From positions 62,001-126,000 of the forward strand of contig JBBSLP010000002.1 in assembly GCA_038255145.1 (NCBI GenBank): a stretch of 64,000 nt of DNA. The letters run 5' to 3'. The notes below the pieces were generated by a model. It was not told the origin of the DNA and made no database searches. It saw only the letters and a program-made list of their open reading frames with translations. Origin of the DNA: WHTX01 sp038255145 (GTDB lineage Bacteria > Actinomycetota > Acidimicrobiia > Acidimicrobiales > CAIXPF01). Numbering within the stretch: position 1 is the first letter of the stretch; each line of letters starts with the position of its first letter. Below are positions 24,271 through 32,335 of the stretch, one piece after another. The position numbers and the translations under genes are program-made.

Positions 24271-24727
24271 CGGCGGCGATGGCGTCGAGGATGGCGGAGG
24301 CGATGCGCTGCAGGTCGGCCACGTCGCCTTGGTCGAGGGCGTCGAACACGTAGCGGCGCACGCTGGCCACGTGGCCCGGCGCCGCCGCCACCAGCTGGGC
24401 GTAACCGGCGTCGGTCAGGCGGGCCACGGTGCCCCGACGGTCCCCGGGGCACGGCTCTCGACTGACGAAGCCCCGGGCCTCGAGGCGGCGCACGGCGTGG
24501 GACAGCCGACTGCGGGAGAAGCTGGTGCGGTCGGACAGCTCGCTCATGCGCATCCGGTGGCCCTCGGCGTCGGACAGGCGCACGAAGACCTCGTAGTCGG
24601 CATGGGACAGACCGGCGTCGGCCTCGAGGTCGTCGCCGAGCCGGTCCAGCAGGAGCTGGGTGGCGTCGAGCAGCGAGCGCCACGCCCCCAGCTCCTCGGG
24701 GGTCAGCCACCTCGTCCCGTCCGCCAT
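24257..24727 (-). CDS. MarR-family transcriptional regulator
   Basis: A 156-residue winged-helix regulator. The domain includes LSHADYEVFVRLSDAEGHRM, then the recognition helix SELSDRTSFSRSRLSHAVRR and the wing EARGFVSREPCPGDRRGTVA. It is divergent from the YceI gene, and the shared 79-base gap holds a promoter and the dyad GTTGA-CTGT-TCAAC, so local control of yceI is likely. A cysteine in the wing (EPCPGD) might be redox sensitive, but that is speculation. Confidence 0.9.
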   Translation of the reverse strand: MADGTRWLTPEELGAWRSLLDATQLLLDRLGDDLEADAGLSHADYEVFVRLSDAEGHRMRMSELSDRTSFSRSRLSHAVRRLEARGFVSREPCPGDRRGTVARLTDAGYAQLVAAAPGHVASVRRYVFDALDQGDVADLQRIASAILDAIAAADDA

Positions 24728-24749
24728 GGGGGTACGTTAGGTCCCGTTG

Positions 24750-24779
24750 GTTGACTGTTCAACTGTTCCGTGCTGTACT
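24750..24779 (+). promoter_or_regulatory. promoter with MarR-type operator for the YceI gene
   Basis: TTGACT (24751-24756) and TGTACT (24774-24779) are separated by exactly 17 bases, a standard sigma-70-type layout. The dyad GTTGA-CTGT-TCAAC (24750-24763) covers the -35 box. Such TTGA/TCAA dyads are common MarR targets, and a MarR gene is divergent here. Confidence 0.7.
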
Positions 24780-24806
24780 TGCGTCAGCAAACAAGGAGCG
24801 CCCCCC

Positions 24807-25361
24807 ATGAGCACGACCACCCCCACCCTCGCCGCCGGCACCTGGACCATCGATCCCTCGCACTCCGAGGTGGGCTTCACCGTGCGCCACCTGATGGTGT
24901 CCAAGGTGCGCGGTCGCTTCACCACGTTCGAGGGCGCCATCGTGGTCGGCGCCGACGAGCTGGCCTCCAGCGTGACGGCGTCGATCGACGTGTCGAGCAT
25001 CAACACCAGCGACGAGAACCGCGACAACCACCTGCGCGGTGCCGACTTCTTCGAGGCCGAGACCTACCCCACCATGACCTACCGGTCGACGTCGGTGGTG
25101 GCCAAGGGCGGCGGCTACGTCGTCGAGGGCGAGCTGACCCTGCACGGGGTGACCAAGCCCGTCACCCTCGACCTCGACTTCGAGGGTGTGGGCGCCGATC
25201 CCTGGGGCGGCACCCGGGCCGGCTTCAGCGCGTCGGGCGAGATCAACCGCAAGGACTTCGGCGTCGACATCTCCATGCCCCTCGACGGTGGTGGTGTGGT
25301 CGTCGGCGACAAGATCAAGATCAACCTGGAGATCGAAGCCATCCTCCAGACCCCGGCCTGA
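24807..25361 (+). CDS. YceI-family lipocalin-like protein
   Basis: A 184-residue YceI-fold protein; the family binds isoprenoid or other lipophilic molecules in a beta barrel. Family motifs are TWTIDPSHSEVGFTVRHLMV and SKVRGRFTTFEGAI near the start, SINTSDENRDNHLRGADFFE in the middle, and GVTKPVTLDLDFEGVG. It has no signal peptide, as in many actinobacterial members, so it probably stays in the cytoplasm. ATG at 24807 follows AAGGAG at 24793-24798. MarR-controlled YceI genes often respond to organic stress. Confidence 0.92.
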   Translation: MSTTTPTLAAGTWTIDPSHSEVGFTVRHLMVSKVRGRFTTFEGAIVVGADELASSVTASIDVSSINTSDENRDNHLRGADFFEAETYPTMTYRSTSVVAKGGGYVVEGELTLHGVTKPVTLDLDFEGVGADPWGGTRAGFSASGEINRKDFGVDISMPLDGGGVVVGDKIKINLEIEAILQTPA

Positions 25362-25555
25362 CCTTTCGTCCCGGGCCCTCGTCGTAGGCATCGGGACGCG
25401 GACATCGGACGCGGACATCGGAGGTAGACACTTCTGGGCCCGGGTGACGCCCGGGGACTGAGGCTCACCTGCGGGGAGGCACTGGTCGGTGACCGCGCTC
25501 AGGGAACCGTCGCCCACTCCATGACGTCACCGGCCCTGACCCACCGCCCACGCGG
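25362..25555. other. gap with direct repeats and small hairpin
   Basis: A 13-base direct repeat of the GGACGCGGACATC type lies at about 25394-25420, and a CCCGGG-TGACG-CCCGGG hairpin at 25439-25455 may end the YceI transcript. No gene is seen. Confidence 0.4.
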
Positions 25556-25893
25556 ATGGGGTCGTCGGCGACCCGATCGCCGCCGGCGGGGCCCGACAGG
25601 GTGGCCGTCGCCGTGGGCCCGGGTGCCGGCGTCGACGCCAACGGGCTGCGTGACGCCGCCGCCGCCTTCGCCAACGTCACCTCCGGCCACGGGTCGGTGG
25701 CGTTCGTCCTGCCCGACGGCCTCGACGCCGCCGTCGCGGCGTGAGCCGTGGTCGAGGGGATCGTCCTCGCCCGCTACCGGCGGGATGTCCTGAAGGCGAG
25801 CCCGACGACGGTGGCCCTGGGCGCCATCACCATCGTCTCCGCCGACCCCGGTGCCGCGGTGGGCGCGGCCCGGGGGGCGACCTTCGCCCGTGC
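25556..25893 (+). pseudogene. decayed leucyl aminopeptidase (pepA) N-terminal fragment
   Basis: One reading frame translates to VAVAVGPGAGVDANGLRDAA, then GSVAFVLPDGLDAAVAA, a TGA at 25742-25744, and AVVEGIVLARYRRDVLKASP with VALGAITIVSADPGAAVGAA. This order (glycine loop, paired helices, the VVEG..L..YR motif) matches the N-terminal domain of M17 leucyl aminopeptidases. The stop sits where Gln usually precedes AVVEG. The catalytic C-terminal domain is absent; at about 25890 the reading passes into an AbgT fragment in another frame. The homology is by eye, so the assignment is moderate. Confidence 0.6.
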
Positions 25894-26312
25894 TCGCTTC
25901 GGGCCTGGCCGACGTCCTCAAGCAGGCCGACATCGGCGCCCTGTGGTTGCTGCTGTTGTTCATCGTGGTGACGTACCTGCTCGACATCATCATCCCCGGC
26001 ATCCTCCCCAAGTGGGCCATCTTCGCCCCGGTGTTCGTGCCCCTGATGCTCCAGCGCGACGTGGTCCCGCAGACGGTGCTCGCCGCTCACCGCATCGGTG
26101 ATTCACCGTCGAACGTGATCACGCCGCTGATGGTGTACCTGTCGTTCATCGTCGTCGTGTGCCAGCGCTACAAGAAGGACTCGGGCCTGGCCACCGTGGT
26201 GTCGTTGATGATGCCCATCGCCGTGTGGGTGGCCATCACCTGGCTGGTGTTCTTCGCCATCTGGTACACGCTGGGCATCCCCCTCGGTCCCGGGGCACCG
26301 ATCAAGCTCTGA
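25887..26312 (+). pseudogene. decayed AbgT-family transporter, C-terminal fragment
   Basis: About 140 residues, matching only the end of AbgT (p-aminobenzoyl-glutamate type) transporters: GALWLLLLFIVVTYLLDIII, then the characteristic HRIGDSPSNVITPLMVYLSF, VVCQRYKKDSGLATVVSLMM and the tail TLGIPLGPGAPI. A full transporter has about 500 residues, so roughly the first 350 are missing. Three hydrophobic helices remain. No start codon with ribosome site is present, and the fragment abuts the pepA remnant directly. Confidence 0.75.
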
Positions 26313-26380
26313 CCCATGGGGATCGGCCCGCCGACCACGGCGCCGGCAGGCCGATCTCGACGTGGCTAGCGTCCGGCCCC

Positions 26381-27064
26381 ATGGGCGACACCATCGAGTT
26401 CAAGAGCAACGGCGACAGCGCGTCGGGCTACCTGGCCCTCCCGCCCGGTGGCACCGGCCCCGGCCTCATCGTCATCCAGGAGTGGTGGGGGCTGAACCCC
26501 CAGATGAAGCGCACGGCGGACCGCTTCGCCGCCGAAGGCTTCGTGGCCCTGGCCCCCGACCTGTACCGGGGTGAGCTGGCCGAGCACGACGAGATGGACA
26601 AGGCCGGCCACCTCATGTCGACCCTGCCCGCCGACCGGGCGGCCAGGGACATGGGTGGTGCCGTGGACTTCCTGGCCGGCCTCGACGCCGTGACCAGCGA
26701 CGGGATCGGGGTGGTCGGCTTCTGCATGGGCGGGATGCTGACCTTCATCCTCGCCGCGCTGCGCCCGGACAAGGTCAAGGCCGGGGTGCCCTTCTACGGC
26801 TTTCCGCAGGGGGGTGGCGAGCCCGACTACACCGCCATGACCGCCCGCATCCACGGCCACATGTCCGCCACCGACCAGCACTTCTCCGTCGACGCCGTGA
26901 AGGCGCTCGAAGCCAGGCTGCAGGGCATGGGCAAGGACGTGGTCATCGAGGTCCACCCCGCCGAGCACGCCTTCATGAACGAGGAGAGCGACGTGCACGA
27001 CCCCGAGCTGGCCGCCCGCCTGTGGCCCGAGGTGGTGACCTTCCTGAAGGACAGCCTGTCCTGA
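26381..27064 (+). CDS. dienelactone hydrolase family protein
   Basis: A 227-residue alpha/beta hydrolase of the dienelactone hydrolase family. The nucleophile elbow is GVVGFCMGGMLTF with Cys near residue 114, as in true carboxymethylenebutenolidases. VIQEWWGLNPQMKRTADRFA near the start is the family signature, and the late HPAEHAFMNEE supplies the His. The acid Asp is probably in the GGGEPDY or SATDQHF region. It hydrolyses cyclic ester bonds, for example in chloroaromatic breakdown. It stands alone here, 2 kb from the pca genes, so a link to them is possible but unproven. ATG at 26381. Confidence 0.88.
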   Translation: MGDTIEFKSNGDSASGYLALPPGGTGPGLIVIQEWWGLNPQMKRTADRFAAEGFVALAPDLYRGELAEHDEMDKAGHLMSTLPADRAARDMGGAVDFLAGLDAVTSDGIGVVGFCMGGMLTFILAALRPDKVKAGVPFYGFPQGGGEPDYTAMTARIHGHMSATDQHFSVDAVKALEARLQGMGKDVVIEVHPAEHAFMNEESDVHDPELAARLWPEVVTFLKDSLS

Positions 27065-27142
27065 CCTGGACAGCCTGACCCCGGACAGCGGGACCGGCGC
27101 CGGTCTCCCCGCACGACCGTCGGGTGCGGTGTAGGAAGGGAC

Positions 27143-27520
27143 ATGGCCGAAACCGATGTTGCCGAGGTCCTCGAGCTCGAGGCGCGCCGCTGGAACGCGA
27201 TGATCGCCAAGGACACCGCCACCCTGGCCGAGCTCTTCGCTGACGAGATGTCCTACACCCACTCGAACGCCCTGGTGGATACGAAGGCCTCGTACCTGAA
27301 GGCCATCGAGAAGGGCACGTTCGACTACCAGGCCGTCAAGCGCTCCGACGACGCCATCACCGTCTTCGGTGACACCGCCCTGCTCACGGGCCGAGCCGAG
27401 ATCGACGTCAACGGCGGCGGTCGCCAGCTCCACCTCAACGCCCGCTACACCGTGATCTGGCTGCGTCGCGACGGCAGGTGGCAGTTCCTGGCCTGGCAGT
27501 CCACCGCCATCCCCGCGTGA
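27143..27520 (+). CDS. DUF4440/SnoaL-like protein
   Basis: A 125-residue cone-shaped alpha+beta barrel protein of the NTF2-like superfamily. It starts with LELEARRWNAMIAKDTATLA, then ELFADEMSYTHSNALVDTKA and ends ARYTVIWLRRDGRWQFLAWQ, the usual DUF4440 pattern. These proteins bind or turn over small hydrophobic ligands; the role here is unknown. ATG at 27143. The stop overlaps a GTG that may start the SCO6745-family gene. Confidence 0.85.
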   Translation: MAETDVAEVLELEARRWNAMIAKDTATLAELFADEMSYTHSNALVDTKASYLKAIEKGTFDYQAVKRSDDAITVFGDTALLTGRAEIDVNGGGRQLHLNARYTVIWLRRDGRWQFLAWQSTAIPA

Positions 27521-28380
27521 CCCTGGCCATGCCTCGGCGGGCCCAGACCCGCCAGCTGTGGCACCTGCTCGAGCCCATCCACGCCGTCACCTACTTCGCC
27601 CCCGAGGTCGTCGCCGCCTACAGGGCCGTCGGCCTCAAGGGCTTCTGGATGGGCTACTTCGCCGGCCGGGTGGCCCCCATGGGCCCCGTCGGGCCCGAGG
27701 TGGCCGCGGCCGTGGTCTGCAACTTCGAACCCTCCATGGTGGCCCGGGCCCTGCCTGCGGCCTGGTCGCTGGCTCCTCCCGAAGCTGTCCTGGCCGCCCG
27801 GGCCGCGGCGGTCGAGGCCGTGTTGACGCCGTTGCTGGGCGGAGCTGACGAGGTGGCCGAAGCGGCCGAGCTGGCCGAGACCGCGGTGGCCGGGGGCAAC
27901 GTGGCCGGTCGGGCCCTGTTCGCCGGCTACACGACCCTGCCTCGGGCGAGGACACCCGTGGGTCGGCTGTGGTGGGCGGCGACCCTGCTGCGCGAGCACC
28001 GCGGCGACGGCCACGTGGCCGCCACGCTGGCCCAGGGTCTCGACGGCCTCGACAGCCACCTGCTGTTCGTGGGCACGGGCCAGGTCCAGCGAGCCACCCT
28101 GCAACCCAACCGGGGCTGGGACGACGCCACCTGGGACGCCCGCACGGCGGTCCTGGAGGCTCGGGGCCTGCTGGCCGACGGGCGGCTGACGCCGGTGGGG
28201 GCCGACCTGCGCCAGGCCATCGAGGACACCACCGATGACCTGGCCGCCGAGCCCTGGGCGCACCTGGGTGAACCGGGCACGGCGCGGCTGGCCGAGCTAC
28301 TGGCGCCGCTGGCCGCCCGGGTGCTGGCGGCCGGGCACATGCCCTTCCCCAACCCGGTGGGCCTGCCCGCGCCGGTGTGA
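27517..28380 (+). CDS. SCO6745-family protein
   Basis: A 287-residue protein of the actinobacterial SCO6745 family, which has no experimentally fixed function known to me. Family marks are QLWHLLEPIHAVTYFAPEVV, then GLKGFWMGYFAGRVAPMGPV, REHRGDGHVAATLAQGLDGL (a conserved R-E-H-R-G-D-G-H motif) and the winged-helix-like C-terminal segment WDARTAVLEARGLLADGRLT. A second member lies at 59145-60068. The GTG at 27517 overlaps the preceding stop; the ATG at 27529 is an alternative start. Confidence 0.85.
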   Translation: MTLAMPRRAQTRQLWHLLEPIHAVTYFAPEVVAAYRAVGLKGFWMGYFAGRVAPMGPVGPEVAAAVVCNFEPSMVARALPAAWSLAPPEAVLAARAAAVEAVLTPLLGGADEVAEAAELAETAVAGGNVAGRALFAGYTTLPRARTPVGRLWWAATLLREHRGDGHVAATLAQGLDGLDSHLLFVGTGQVQRATLQPNRGWDDATWDARTAVLEARGLLADGRLTPVGADLRQAIEDTTDDLAAEPWAHLGEPGTARLAELLAPLAARVLAAGHMPFPNPVGLPAPV

Positions 28381-28399
28381 CCCGGCCCCTGCGGTCGAA

Positions 28400-28446
28400 C
28401 TGAACGCATCCACCCGTCTGCCGCAGACGGGTGCACGCGTCCGGTT
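28400..28446 (+). repeat. single copy of the dispersed 46-bp palindromic repeat
   Basis: Begins CTGAACGCATCCACC and ends GCGTCCGGTT like the other copies, but the centre is a stronger hairpin, ACCCGTCTG-CC-GCAGACGGGT. It is one base longer than the paired units, and it lies 20 bases past the SCO6745-family stop. Confidence 0.8.
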
Positions 28447-28516
28447 GCCCCTGCGGGGCCCGGCCGAGACGCACTTGCGGCCCGCGCTGCCCGGCTGGCG
28501 TGCGAAGATCGGCGGG

Positions 28517-29218
28517 GTGAGCTCGCTGCCGCCCGAGGTGCCGGGGACCGTCGACCCCGCCTACGCCGTGGCCGACTACGGGTCGACGGCTCGAAGGGCT
28601 CCGAGCCGGCCGCTGGTGGCCCTGCCTGCCGCCGCCACCGAGCGCCACGGACCCCGCTTCGGGGCCGACCGGGTCAGCGCCGGCGACGCCGATCTGACCC
28701 GCCAGCACCCGGTCGAGCCCATCGGCGAGCGCATCAACGTCTCCGGGCGGCTGCTCGATGCCGACGGGCGCCCCATCGCCGGCCAGCTGGTGGAGATCTG
28801 GCAGGCCAACGCGGCCGGGCGCTACGCCCACGACCGTGACCAACACCCGGCCCCGCTCGATCCTGGGTTCACCGGCGGGGGACGCTGCCTGACCGACGGC
28901 GACGGCGGCTACCGCTTCACCACCATCAAGCCCGGGGCCTACCCGTGGGGCAACCACCCCAACGCCTGGCGGCCGGCCCACATCCACTTCTCGGTCTTCG
29001 GGCGTTCCTTCACCGAGCGCCTGGTCACCCAGATGTACTTCCCCGGCGATCCCCTGCTGGCCTACGACCCCATCTTCGCCGCGGTCCGCGATCCCGCCGC
29101 CCGCGACCGCCTGGTGTCGGCCTTCGACTGGGAGACCACCGAGGAGGCCTGGGCCCTGGGCTACCGCTTCGACATCGTCGTGGCCGGCCACCTGGCCACG
29201 CCGCCGGACCGACGATGA
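28517..29218 (+). CDS. pcaH: protocatechuate 3,4-dioxygenase beta subunit
   Basis: A 233-residue intradiol ring-cleavage dioxygenase beta subunit. With PcaG it opens protocatechuate to 3-carboxy-cis,cis-muconate using a non-haem Fe(III). All four iron ligands are recognisable: Tyr in AGRYAHDRDQH, Tyr in KPGAYPWGNH, and the two His of WRPAHIHFSVF. INVSGRLLDADGRPIAGQLV marks the conserved beta-sandwich start. GTG at 28517 fits the N-terminal length of PcaH. The stop overlaps the pcaG ATG by four bases. Confidence 0.95.
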   Translation: MSSLPPEVPGTVDPAYAVADYGSTARRAPSRPLVALPAAATERHGPRFGADRVSAGDADLTRQHPVEPIGERINVSGRLLDADGRPIAGQLVEIWQANAAGRYAHDRDQHPAPLDPGFTGGGRCLTDGDGGYRFTTIKPGAYPWGNHPNAWRPAHIHFSVFGRSFTERLVTQMYFPGDPLLAYDPIFAAVRDPAARDRLVSAFDWETTEEAWALGYRFDIVVAGHLATPPDRR

Positions 29219-29751
29219 CGGGGACGACGCCGTCGCAGACCGTGGGGCCCTTCTTCCGCTTCGGTTTCGCGTGGATGGACCAGGCCGATCTCATCGCCCC
29301 CGGATCTGTGGGGGCGGTGACCCTCGTCGGCCAGGTCACCGACGGCGACGGTGCCCCCGTACCCGACGCCGTGATCGAGATCTGGCAGGCCGACGCCGAC
29401 GGGCAGTTCCCCCGCGGCACCGACGGACCCTGGCACGGCTTCGGGCGCAGCCTGACCGACGACCAGGGCCGCTATCGCTTCACCACCGTGCGCCCGGGTC
29501 GGGTCGACGGCCGCCAGGCCCCCCACATCGACGTCTCCGTCTTCGCCCGGGGCCTGCTCCAGCGGGTGGTCACCCGCATCTACCTGCCTGACGAGGTCGA
29601 GGCCAACGCCGGCGACCCCGTGCTCGCCGCCCTCGAGCCCGACCGGCGGGCCACCCTGGTGGCCGAGGCGGTGGACGCGGTCGACGGCAGTCAGCTCGCC
29701 TTCGACATCCGCCTCCAGGGCGACCAGGAGACGGTCTTCTTCGCGTGGTGA
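29215..29751 (+). CDS. pcaG: protocatechuate 3,4-dioxygenase alpha subunit
   Basis: A 178-residue PcaG subunit, which carries no iron itself but shapes the PcaHG active site. SQTVGPFFRFGFAWMDQADL is the typical alpha-subunit start; VPDAVIEIWQADADGQFPRG and RYRFTTVRPGRVDGRQAPHI follow, and RQAPHIDVSVF has a single His in place of the HIH ligand pair, as expected. It overlaps pcaH, and pcaB follows after 24 bases. Confidence 0.95.
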   Translation: MTGTTPSQTVGPFFRFGFAWMDQADLIAPGSVGAVTLVGQVTDGDGAPVPDAVIEIWQADADGQFPRGTDGPWHGFGRSLTDDQGRYRFTTVRPGRVDGRQAPHIDVSVFARGLLQRVVTRIYLPDEVEANAGDPVLAALEPDRRATLVAEAVDAVDGSQLAFDIRLQGDQETVFFAW

Positions 29752-29775
29752 CCACGGGGCTGGTGACCGACGTGG

Positions 29776-31164
29776 GTGGTGACCATCGTGGTTGGTGAGG
29801 GCCTCTTCGCCCCCATCACCACCACCGACGCCCTGCTCGAGGCCACCGGCTCGGCGGCGTGGCTGGCCGCCCTGCTCGATGCCGAAGCCGCCCTGGCCCG
29901 GGCCCAGGCCGACGAGGGCGTGATCCCCCGGGTGGCCGCCGACGCCATCGCCGCCGCCTGCCGGCCCGATCGCTTCGACGTCGACGAGCTGGGCCGGGCC
30001 GCCCGGGGCGGGGGCAACCCCGTCATCCCCCTGGTCACGGCCCTGGGGAACGCCGTGGGCGCCGTGGCCGAGCCCTGGGTCCACCACGGCGCCACCAGCC
30101 AGGACATCCTCGACACCGCCGCCGTGCTCGTGGCCCGCCGCTCCCTGGTCCTCGTCCGCGCCGACCTCGACGGGCTGGCGGATGCCTGCGCCACCCTGGC
30201 CGACCGCCACCGCCACACCACCATGGCCGGGCGCACCCTCCTGCAGCACGCCCTGCCCACCACCTTCGGGCTCAAGGCCGCGGGATGGCTGGGCGGCACC
30301 CTCGACGCCACCGCTCTGCTCGATCGCGCCGACGCCGACCTGGCCGCCCAGCTCGGTGGGGCCGTGGGAACGCTGGCCTCCCTGGGGGCCGACGGGCCCG
30401 CCGTGGCCGCCCGCTTCGCCGCCCACCTGGAACTGGCCGAGCCGACCCTGCCCTGGCACACCGCCCGCCAACGCCTGGCCGCCCTGGCCTCGGCCCTGGC
30501 CATCGTGGCCGGCACCGCGGCCAAGATCTCCGGTGACGTCGCCCTGCTGGCCCAGACCGAGGTGGCCGAGGCGGCCGAACCCGCGGCCGCCGGTCGGGGT
30601 GGCTCGTCGGCCATGCCCCACAAGCGCAACCCCGTGGGGGCCGCCGCCGTCAGCAGCGCGGCCCGCCGGGCCGCAGCCCTGGTCCCCGTGGTCCTCGGTG
30701 CCCTGGTGGCCGAACACGAGCGGGCGCTCGGTGGCTGGCAGGCCGAGTGGGAGACGGTGACCGAACTGCTGGCCCTGGCCGGGGGAGCGGCGGCCCGGAC
30801 CCACGAGACGGTGGCCGGCCTGGAGGTCGATGCCGACGCCATGGCCGCCAACCTGGCCCGCACCGGCGGGGTGGCACTGGCAGAGCGCATCAGCCTGGCC
30901 CTGGCCCCCACCCTGGGCCGGTCGGCGGCCCAGGCCGCGGTGGCCGCCGCCGCCCGCCGCTCCCGGGGTGGTGGCTCGTTCGCCGACGAGCTGCGAGCCG
31001 ACCCCGACGTGGCTGCCGTGGTGGGGCACAGCATCGATGCGCTGCTCGACCCCGCCAGCTACCTGGGGGCCAACGACGTGTGGATCGGCCGGGCCCTGGC
31101 CGCCCACCACCAACACCAGGCCCAGCGCCTGACCAGTCGAGCGAACAGCAGGGGAGGGCGCTGA
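29776..31164 (+). CDS. pcaB: 3-carboxy-cis,cis-muconate cycloisomerase
   Basis: A 462-residue member of the fumarase/aspartase superfamily that converts carboxymuconate to gamma-carboxymuconolactone. It has GGNPVIPLVTALG, VHHGATSQDILDTAAVLVAR (the TSQD motif), the signature loop RGGSSAMPHKRNPVGA and a C-terminal domain with GGSFADELRADPDVA. A GTG start is used; several GTG codons within the first eight positions make the exact start uncertain. The gene sits between pcaG and pcaL in one operon. Confidence 0.94.
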   Translation: MVTIVVGEGLFAPITTTDALLEATGSAAWLAALLDAEAALARAQADEGVIPRVAADAIAAACRPDRFDVDELGRAARGGGNPVIPLVTALGNAVGAVAEPWVHHGATSQDILDTAAVLVARRSLVLVRADLDGLADACATLADRHRHTTMAGRTLLQHALPTTFGLKAAGWLGGTLDATALLDRADADLAAQLGGAVGTLASLGADGPAVAARFAAHLELAEPTLPWHTARQRLAALASALAIVAGTAAKISGDVALLAQTEVAEAAEPAAAGRGGSSAMPHKRNPVGAAAVSSAARRAAALVPVVLGALVAEHERALGGWQAEWETVTELLALAGGAAARTHETVAGLEVDADAMAANLARTGGVALAERISLALAPTLGRSAAQAAVAAAARRSRGGGSFADELRADPDVAAVVGHSIDALLDPASYLGANDVWIGRALAAHHQHQAQRLTSRANSRGGR

Positions 31165-31165
31165 C

Positions 31166-32335
31166 GTGGTGCCGAAGTTCGAGGTCCAAGGCCCCGCCGG
31201 CGCCCCCGTGCTGGTGCTGGCGGGGTCGCTGGGTTCGACCGTCCGCATGTGGGATGCCCAGGTCGGCGTCCTGGCCCAGCGCTTCCGGGTCGTGCGCTAC
31301 GAGCACCGCGGCCACGGTGGCAGCCCGGCCGGTCCCGGCCCCTACACCGTGGCCGACCTGGGTGGGGACGTGATCGAGCTGCTCGACCACCTGGGTGTCG
31401 AGCGGGCGTCCATCTGCGGGCTGTCCCTTGGCGGGGTGGTGGCCCAGTGGACGGCCGCCCACCACCCTGAACGGGTCGAGGGCCTGGTCCTGGCGTGCAC
31501 GGCCGCCCACCTGCCCCCGGCCGACGCTTGGCGCGAGCGGGCGGCCACGGTGCGGGCCTCGGGCCCCAGCGTGCTCTTCGACGCCCTGCTCGGTCGATGG
31601 TTCACCCCCGCCTTCGTGGCCACCCACCCCGAGGTCGCAGAGCGTCTGGCCACCATGCTCGATGCGGCGGACCCCGAGGGCTACGCCGGCTGCTGCGAGG
31701 CCCTGGCCGGGGCCGACCTGCGCCCCGACCTGGCCGCCATCACCGCCCCCACCCTGGTCATCGCCGGCGCGGCCGACCCCGTGACCCCGCCGTCGGCCGC
31801 CCTCGAGCTGCAGGGCGGCATCGCCGGTGCCGCCCTGGTGGTGCTGGCCGACGCCGCCCACCTGGCCAACATCGAACAGCCCGAGCGCTTCACCGCCGCC
31901 GTGGTCGACCACCTGGCGGGCACGGTGGCCGAACGGGGCCGGCGCGCCCGTAGCGAGGTGCTGGGCCCCGCCCACGTGGCCCGCTCCGAGGGAGGGGCCG
32001 ATGCCTTCGACGCTCCCTTCGTCGACCTCATCACCCGCTACGCCTGGGGCGAGATCTGGACCCGCCCCGGCCTCGACCGTGCCACCCGGTCGTGCATCAC
32101 CCTGGCCATCCTCACCGCCCTGGGTCGCCACGACGAGCTCGCCCTGCACGTGCGGGCGGCCCGGCGCAACGGCCTCGATGCCGCCGCCATCGGTGAGGTC
32201 CTGCTCCATTCCGCTGTCTACGCCGGGGTGCCGGCGGCCAACAGCGCCTTCGCCGTGGCCCGCCGGGTCCTGGACGAGCCACCGCCCGACGCCGAAGCCG
32301 ACGCTGGCGACGCCGACGGGAGCACGGGGCCATGA
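31166..32335 (+). CDS. pcaL: PcaL: enol-lactonase / carboxymuconolactone decarboxylase fusion
   Basis: A 389-residue bifunctional enzyme of the beta-ketoadipate route. Residues 1-255 are an alpha/beta hydrolase (PcaD, enol-lactonase) with nucleophile Ser in CGLSLGGVVAQ, HRGHGGS oxyanion region, Asp in AGAADPVTPP and His in DAAHLANIE. From about 275 a carboxymuconolactone decarboxylase domain (PcaC) follows: LITRYAWGEIWTRPGLDRAT, RSCITLAILTALGRHDEL and LHSAVYAGVPAANSAF. This D-C fusion is typical of actinobacteria. Start at GTG 31166 or 31169. The stop overlaps the pobA ATG. Confidence 0.94.
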   Translation: MVPKFEVQGPAGAPVLVLAGSLGSTVRMWDAQVGVLAQRFRVVRYEHRGHGGSPAGPGPYTVADLGGDVIELLDHLGVERASICGLSLGGVVAQWTAAHHPERVEGLVLACTAAHLPPADAWRERAATVRASGPSVLFDALLGRWFTPAFVATHPEVAERLATMLDAADPEGYAGCCEALAGADLRPDLAAITAPTLVIAGAADPVTPPSAALELQGGIAGAALVVLADAAHLANIEQPERFTAAVVDHLAGTVAERGRRARSEVLGPAHVARSEGGADAFDAPFVDLITRYAWGEIWTRPGLDRATRSCITLAILTALGRHDELALHVRAARRNGLDAAAIGEVLLHSAVYAGVPAANSAFAVARRVLDEPPPDAEADAGDADGSTGP

